57,997 bases of DNA from Lojkania enalia (taxonomy: Eukaryota; Ascomycota; Dothideomycetes; Pleosporales): the NCBI GenBank assembly GCA_010094045.1, contig ML986694.1, forward strand, positions 53,926 through 111,922, read 5' to 3'. The notes below the pieces were generated by a model. That model worked only from the letters and a program-made list of their open reading frames with translations. It did not search any database and had not been told where the DNA came from. Position 1 is the stretch's first letter. The number at the start of each line of letters is the position of its first letter. Both the position numbers and the translations under genes were made by a program. Shown one piece after another: positions 56,783-57,997 of this stretch.

Positions 56783-57997
56783 AACATACAGTACAAGCGA
56801 GCTAATCACCTAAGCGAGCTAATTATAATGCTAAGACCCTACTAAAATCGCGATAATTATACTTTATAATATTATACTATAACTAACAACTGTAGAATTA
56901 ATTTAGAAAGAAGCTAGAATATAGCTTATACTTTAAGCTCTTTAATAAGACGTAATACTAACTATACGTTATATTACATCAATCTATAATATCTCCTAAA
57001 GTATACTTAGTATATAAAGGCGAGGAACAGCTTTACAATATAATTGCCAGCCTAATTTAATAAAGCTTAGTAAGACTAAAGAGTAGGTAATTATTTAGTA
57101 TATACTAGATCTGGATATAAGAGGATTTCTACTACAGCTTACTACTGTTTAAGATATAGCTAATTTACTACTAGCTGCGCGATCTACTAGCTAGGTTAGA
57201 AAGAACTAGGTAGAGAACTTTATTAAATATACGCCTAAGCTTAAAGTTAAATTTAATTAAAAGTACGACTATTTAAGAGCTAAATATAAGGATTCTAAGG
57301 TTATAGAAGGCTGGTTCTACCTTATATAGAATATAAAGGCTAAGTATAGTATTATTAATAAAAATATATATAACTTTAATAAATTAGACTTTATAATAGG
57401 CGTGATATTAATAGAAGTAGTAGTTACTAGCTCTAAGAGACGGAATTAACTAAAGCAGCTCCAGCTAGGTAATTATAAGTAGACTACAGTTATCTAGAGT
57501 ATTAACACAATAGGATAGACCATACTACCTTTTATTATCTTTATAGGCACCTACTACCTCTCTATATAGTATAAAGAAGATAATATTCTACCAACCTAGG
57601 CTATATAGGTTACTAATAACAGCTGGACAATAAATAATATTAGTATTAAGTAGTTAAAGCACTTTAACGCCTATATAAAGGATTGTACTATTAGTATATA
57701 TTAATTACTAATTCTCAACAGCTATAAGAGCTATAACTCGCTTGAATTTAGGCAGCTCTATAAGGAAAAGAATATTATTACTCTCTATATACCTCTATAT
57801 TTGTCGCACCTACTATAGCTATTAGATGTAGGTTATTTCTTATTTTTAAAGATTGTATATAGGTGCTAAGTTAAGTAGTTAATATATAGTTATATTAACT
57901 ACATTATAAAAATCGAGTTCTTACCCTACTTTAAAGCAGCTTTTAACGCAGCAATTACGAAGAGTAATATCCTAAGTAGCTTTTAAGGCGCTAGTCT
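56783..57997 (+). mobile_element. P2 copy 3, 5' part (truncated by window end)
   Basis: It begins acatacagtacaagcgagct, the P2 left TIR. The + strand gives HTH (about 57080-57260), the first DDE block YNFNKLDF at about 57370-57395 (Asp lost) and the second block LILNSYKS near 57710 (Asp changed to Asn here, unlike copies 1 and 2). The window ends at ggcgctagtct, exactly the site where a solo LTR-C sits in copy 2. Confidence 0.92.

Noticed and set aside
1..57997. Mitochondrial or bacterial AT-rich DNA
   Set aside because: The content is nuclear fungal transposons (Ty3 chromoviruses, pogo/Fot1-like, hAT), and the depletion is specific to CA/TG rather than general AT bias.
1..57997. Many TATA boxes and aataaa polyadenylation-like strings
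   Set aside because: They are expected by chance at this TA content and are not tied to any intact gene.

Overview
This window looks like one AT-rich, gene-free block from the nuclear genome of a filamentous ascomycete (Pezizomycotina) with very active repeat-induced point mutation (RIP). CA and TG dinucleotides are almost absent on both strands and TA is in great excess; the first 60 bases have no CA or TG and about 15 TA. Stop codons are nearly all TAA/TAG, and transposon proteins reappear when those stops are read as Gln or Trp. I find no intact gene and no tRNA or rRNA. Such blocks are typical of AT isochores and of (peri)centromeric or subtelomeric DNA in RIP-competent fungi. The species cannot be named from this sequence.

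Nearly all of the window is nested transposons. I use local family names: five LTR retrotransposon families A-E (A, B, C and E have readable Ty3/gypsy proteins; D is a short non-autonomous element), seven pogo/Fot1-like DNA transposon families P1-P7 (TA target duplications, CENP-B/Tc5-type helix-turn-helix plus DDE domain plus C-terminal zinc knuckle), and one hAT element.

Layout. 1-2570 is the 3' half of a C element with its 279-bp LTR. 2948-3226 is an inverted C LTR. 3230-5740 is a hAT transposase. 6131-7740 is the 3' end of a B element. Its 344-bp LTR starts at 7741, is split by P7 at 7965, and resumes only at 39868-39987. Inside P7 lie A copy 1 (8725-19179, itself carrying P4, and P2 with P3 inside it), a P1 element (19180-30593, carrying P2 with a solo C LTR inside it, and the complete A copy 2), and an antisense B element (30596-38884, carrying the short element D and a complete P1). 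39993-40952 is a broken reading frame I do not recognise. From 40953 onward A copy 3 is split by the complete element E (43117-49241), P6, P5 and P1; that last P1 is split by a P2 that runs off the window end.

The nesting is supported by arithmetic. Removing nested insertions gives identical lengths: LTR-C 279/279/279, LTR-D 217/217, LTR-E 303/303, LTR-B 344/344, P1 1845/1845, P2 1872/1872. The main results are (1) a P1 element with an A flank on one side and a B flank on the other, best explained by recombination between two P1 copies that deleted everything between them; (2) an antisense reading frame between the chromodomain and the 3' LTR in three Ty3 families; (3) a short non-autonomous element (D) sharing a tandem-repeat 3' region with the autonomous element E; and (4) small islands that have largely escaped RIP.
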